A stretch of DNA of 6,835 bases from Streptosporangiaceae bacterium (lineage in GTDB: Bacteria > Actinomycetota > Actinomycetes > Streptosporangiales > Streptosporangiaceae). The DNA lies in NCBI GenBank assembly GCA_030040475.1, contig JASHTQ010000593.1:1-6835 (forward strand). The letters run 5' to 3'. The notes below the pieces were generated by a model. It had not been told where the DNA came from, searched no databases, and saw only the letters and a program-made list of their open reading frames with translations. Made by a program: the position numbers and the translations under genes. Positions 4,595 to 6,835 of this stretch are shown here, in pieces (within the stretch, counting starts at the first letter, position 1; each line of letters starts with the position of its first letter).

Positions 4595-5081
4595 CCTTCA
4601 TCAGCCTGGCGGCCGGACAACATGCACCCGCGTCAGCTGCTTGCCGTCGCGCAGCGCGGCGCGGACGAAATTCTTTTGTGGTTCCCGCCATGCTGGATCC
4701 TGCGGCTCGCCGGCCGCTGGAAGAGCGGGTCGTAGAGCAAAGAAGGCTCTCTCGCCGCGAATGCGGTAAGGGGCCGCACCGTCGTCCCATTTGCTGCCGA
4801 TCTGCTGCATGTTTCCCTCGGTGATGTTGTGCTCCGCGGTGTACTGGGCCAAGGGGGACGCGAGCCGGAGCGTCTCATCCCGAGTGCCGCGCAGCGACAC
4901 GAGGACCGGGCCGGCCGGTTCCTCACGCCAGGTGGCCGCTGGAAAGACCCCGCGACGAGCCGGAACGACCTGGCCGGGCGGCACCGTTTCATCGTCCGGC
5001 TGTGCGCCTTCGCCGACGAGTGCATGCGCGCCGGCGGCGGCCAGGGCGGCACGCCGGGAAATCCGGCCTGATCCCGGCGGA
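4595..5081. other. Gap region with low coding quality, possibly decayed
   Basis: Between the methyltransferase gene and the oxidase gene there are 487 bp without a confident gene. One minus-strand frame is open from 5095 to 4601. Its upstream part reads a Tat-like ISRRAALAAAGAHAL (about 5062-5018) but has no ATG, GTG or TTG before 4984. A competing plus-strand frame is open at 4829-5071 with similar third-position GC. Mixed frame signals and lower third-position GC in 4601-4810 suggest gene remnants or transferred DNA. Confidence 0.4.
4601..4984 (-). CDS. Doubtful small hypothetical ORF, possibly a gene remnant
   Basis: A 127-residue frame from a GTG at 4984. An internal ATG at 4810, preceded by GAGGG with 4-nt spacing, gives an alternative 69-residue product. 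The C-terminal part reads NFVRAALRDGKQLTRVHVVR. This weakly resembles the RVxVV stretch of actinobacterial DUF6879 proteins, which normally continues into an EPLTDY-type segment; here it stops after PPG. Third-position GC in 4601-4810 is about 68 percent, clearly below its neighbours, with several A- or T-ending Pro, Ala, Leu and Arg codons. A truncated remnant is as likely as a working gene. It converges on the methyltransferase gene with a 6-bp gap. Confidence 0.35.
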   Translation of the reverse strand: MPPGQVVPARRGVFPAATWREEPAGPVLVSLRGTRDETLRLASPLAQYTAEHNITEGNMQQIGSKWDDGAAPYRIRGERAFFALRPALPAAGEPQDPAWREPQKNFVRAALRDGKQLTRVHVVRPPG

Positions 5082-6835
5082 TTACGCGTCGGGACTCAGG
5101 CGGCTGGCCAGGAGCTGGGCCAGGTGCATGCCAGCGACGCCGACTAGGTGGTCGAGCTGGGTGCGGCAGGAGAAGCCGTCGGCAAGGACCACCGCGTCTG
5201 GGTCCGCGGCGCGCACGGCGGGCAGCAGCGCGGTCTGCGCCACGGCCACGGAGACGTCGTAGTGGCCGCGCTCGACGCCGAAGTTGCCGGCCAGGCCGCA
5301 GCAGCCGCCGACCGCCTTGACCTCGGCACCGGCCTTGGCGAGCAGCGCCGAATCGGCGTGCCAGCCCATGACCGCGTGCTGGTGGCAGTGCGGCTGGGCG
5401 ACCGCGCGCACGCCGGACAGGTCGGGGGGCGCCCAGTCTGGCGTCTCGGTGAGCAGCTCGGCGAGGGTTCGGGTGGCCGCGCCCACCGAGGCCGCGCGCG
5501 AGTCGGCCGGCAGCAGCGCGGCTAGTTCTTCGCGGAGCACGGCGGTGCAGGAGGGTTCCAGGCCGACGATCGGGTGGCCGGCCCGCAGGGCCGGATCCAA
5601 GGCCGCTAGGCTGCGCCGCAGCTGGCGCCGGGCGCCGTCCAGCTGGCCGGTGGAGATCCAGGTCAGCCCGCAGCAGACCGGCTCGGCGGTGACCTGGACC
5701 GCGTAGCCGACCGCCTCGAGCACGGCCACCGCCGCCCGGCCGACCTCGGGGGTGAAGCGGTCGGTAAACGTGTCGACCCACAGCAGCACCGGGGTGCCCG
5801 GCCGCGCGGGTTGACGGGCGAACCAGTCACGGAACGTCTCCGAGGCAAACCTCGGCAGCGGGCGGCGCGGGTCGATGCCGCCGAGCCGCTTGGCCAGGCC
5901 GCCCAGCACCGGGTTGCCGAGGAGGGCGTTGGCCAGGGCCGGGGCGCGGGCGGCCAGGGCGGCCCAGCGGGGCAGCCAGCCGAGCGAGTAGTGCGCGGGC
6001 GGGCGCGGCCGGTGCCGGTAGCGCTGGTAGAGGACCTCGGCCTTGTAGGTCGCCATGTCCACGCCGGCCGGGCAGTCCGCCGAACAGCCCTTGCACGACA
6101 GGCACAGGTCCAGCGCCGCGGCGACCTCGGCCGAGCGGAAGCCGCGCACCAGGGTGCCGTTCGCCAGCTCCTGCAGCACCCGCGCCCGGCCGCGGGTGGA
6201 GTCCTTCTCGTCCCTGGTCGCCAGGTAGGACGGGCACATCACCCCGCCGGCGGCGGTCGTGTCCGCCCGGCACTTGCCCACGCCGGTGCAGCGGTGGACC
6301 GCGACCGACAGGTCGCCGTCGTCGGCGGGGTACCCGAAGCCCAGCAGGGAACGCAGCGGGCGGGCCAGCGGCAGGCGCAGGTCCGCGTCGACGGGCGCCG
6401 GGTCGACGAGAACGCCGGGGTTGAGGAGGTTGCCGGGGTCGAAGACGGCCTTGACCGCGGCCATCGTGTCGATGGCGGCGGCCGAGTACATGTGCGGCAG
6501 CAGCTCGCCGCGGGCGCGGCCGTCGCCGTGCTCGCCGGACATCGAGCCGCCGCGGGAGCCGACCAGCGCGGCCGCGGCAACGACGAACTCCCGGTACCTC
6601 GACGGCGCGGACGCCAGCGGGAAGTCGATCCGGACGTGCACGCAGCCGTCGCCGAAGTGCCCGTAGATCAGCCCGTCCAGGCCGTGATCGGCGAGCAGCG
6701 CCTCGAAATCGCGCAGGTACCCGCCCAGCTGCGCGGGCGGCACCGCGGCGTCCTCCCAGCCGGGCCAGGCGGGCGCGCCCGCCGGGGTCCGGCCGCCGAG
6801 GCCGGCGCCGTCCTCGCGGATGCGCCACAGCGCCC
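5082..6835 (-). CDS. FAD-linked oxidase / Fe-S / CCG-domain fusion (YdiJ-like), N-terminus cut by window edge
   Basis: The visible 583 residues are the C-terminal part of a protein family usually near 950-1000 residues; the FAD-binding domain lies beyond the right edge. Numbering from the first visible codon, the FAD-oxidase C-terminal domain shows GHFGDGCVHVR (58-68), SGEHGDGRARGEL (99-111) and FDPGNLLNPG (131-140). A two-cluster ferredoxin segment follows, with Cys182, Cys188 and Cys200-Pro, then CxxCxxCxxxCP at 244-255. Two cysteine-rich CCG domains close the chain: CCGL (387-390), EPSC (Cys429), PHCHQH (481-486), CCGL (511-514) and GFSC (Cys556). This order is that of D-2-hydroxyacid dehydrogenases passing electrons from flavin through 4Fe-4S clusters to the respiratory chain, as in glycolate or D-lactate oxidases and E. 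coli YdiJ. The substrate (D-lactate, glycolate or D-2-hydroxyglutarate) cannot be told. All expected cysteines are intact. Confidence 0.92.
   Translation of the reverse strand, partial: ALWRIREDGAGLGGRTPAGAPAWPGWEDAAVPPAQLGGYLRDFEALLADHGLDGLIYGHFGDGCVHVRIDFPLASAPSRYREFVVAAAALVGSRGGSMSGEHGDGRARGELLPHMYSAAAIDTMAAVKAVFDPGNLLNPGVLVDPAPVDADLRLPLARPLRSLLGFGYPADDGDLSVAVHRCTGVGKCRADTTAAGGVMCPSYLATRDEKDSTRGRARVLQELANGTLVRGFRSAEVAAALDLCLSCKGCSADCPAGVDMATYKAEVLYQRYRHRPRPPAHYSLGWLPRWAALAARAPALANALLGNPVLGGLAKRLGGIDPRRPLPRFASETFRDWFARQPARPGTPVLLWVDTFTDRFTPEVGRAAVAVLEAVGYAVQVTAEPVCCGLTWISTGQLDGARRQLRRSLAALDPALRAGHPIVGLEPSCTAVLREELAALLPADSRAASVGAATRTLAELLTETPDWAPPDLSGVRAVAQPHCHQHAVMGWHADSALLAKAGAEVKAVGGCCGLAGNFGVERGHYDVSVAVAQTALLPAVRAADPDAVVLADGFSCRTQLDHLVGVAGMHLAQLLASRLSPDA

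Noticed and set aside
4829..5071. Plus-strand 80-codon frame in the gap region
   Set aside because: Third-position GC is fair, but there is no ribosome-binding site, it overlaps the competing minus frame, and the product matches nothing I know.
4633..5781. Minus-strand 382-codon frame
   Set aside because: It overlaps the oxidase gene in the wrong frame and reads as Arg/Pro/Gly-rich shadow sequence.

Overview
The window is very GC-rich and its codons favour G or C in third position. It uses GTG starts, has a probable leaderless transcript, and carries an actinobacterial-type cobalamin riboswitch. Together these point to a filamentous or related high-GC actinobacterium (inference; no rRNA or species marker is present). 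No tRNA, rRNA, CRISPR array, insertion sequence or phage gene was found.

Layout from left to right. Bases 1-921 (minus strand) are a B12-controlled transport unit: a sigma70-like promoter, a cobalamin riboswitch, a switchable ribosome-binding-site hairpin, and the start of a FecCD/BtuC-type ABC permease that runs off the left edge. Bases 997-1371 (minus) encode an unrecognised 124-residue protein. A 261-bp divergent spacer with three successive hairpins and a T-tract separates it from a plus-strand 2H-phosphoesterase gene of the cyclic-phosphodiesterase type (1633-2145). Next, from its own promoter, comes a highly repetitive coiled-coil protein (2369-3496) with a short N-terminal TGEPYSVAR-type motif and three separate tandem-repeat blocks. 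A strong hairpin (3514-3555) closes that gene and abuts a -10 box that probably drives a leaderless MetE-C-terminal-domain methyltransferase gene (3569-4594). Bases 4595-5081 hold one weak, probably decayed minus-strand frame. From 5082 to the right edge (minus) lies the C-terminal part of a large FAD-linked oxidase fused to iron-sulfur and CCG domains.

The genes do not form one operon: orientations alternate and several have their own promoter or terminator signals. The best-supported functional theme is cobalamin and one-carbon chemistry: B12 uptake under riboswitch control in the same window as a cobalamin-independent methionine-synthase-family enzyme. Whether the two are linked is inference. 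The least explained gene is the coiled-coil repeat protein. The most informative regulatory element is the expression platform of the riboswitch, where two GGAGGA copies compete for one TCCTCC.
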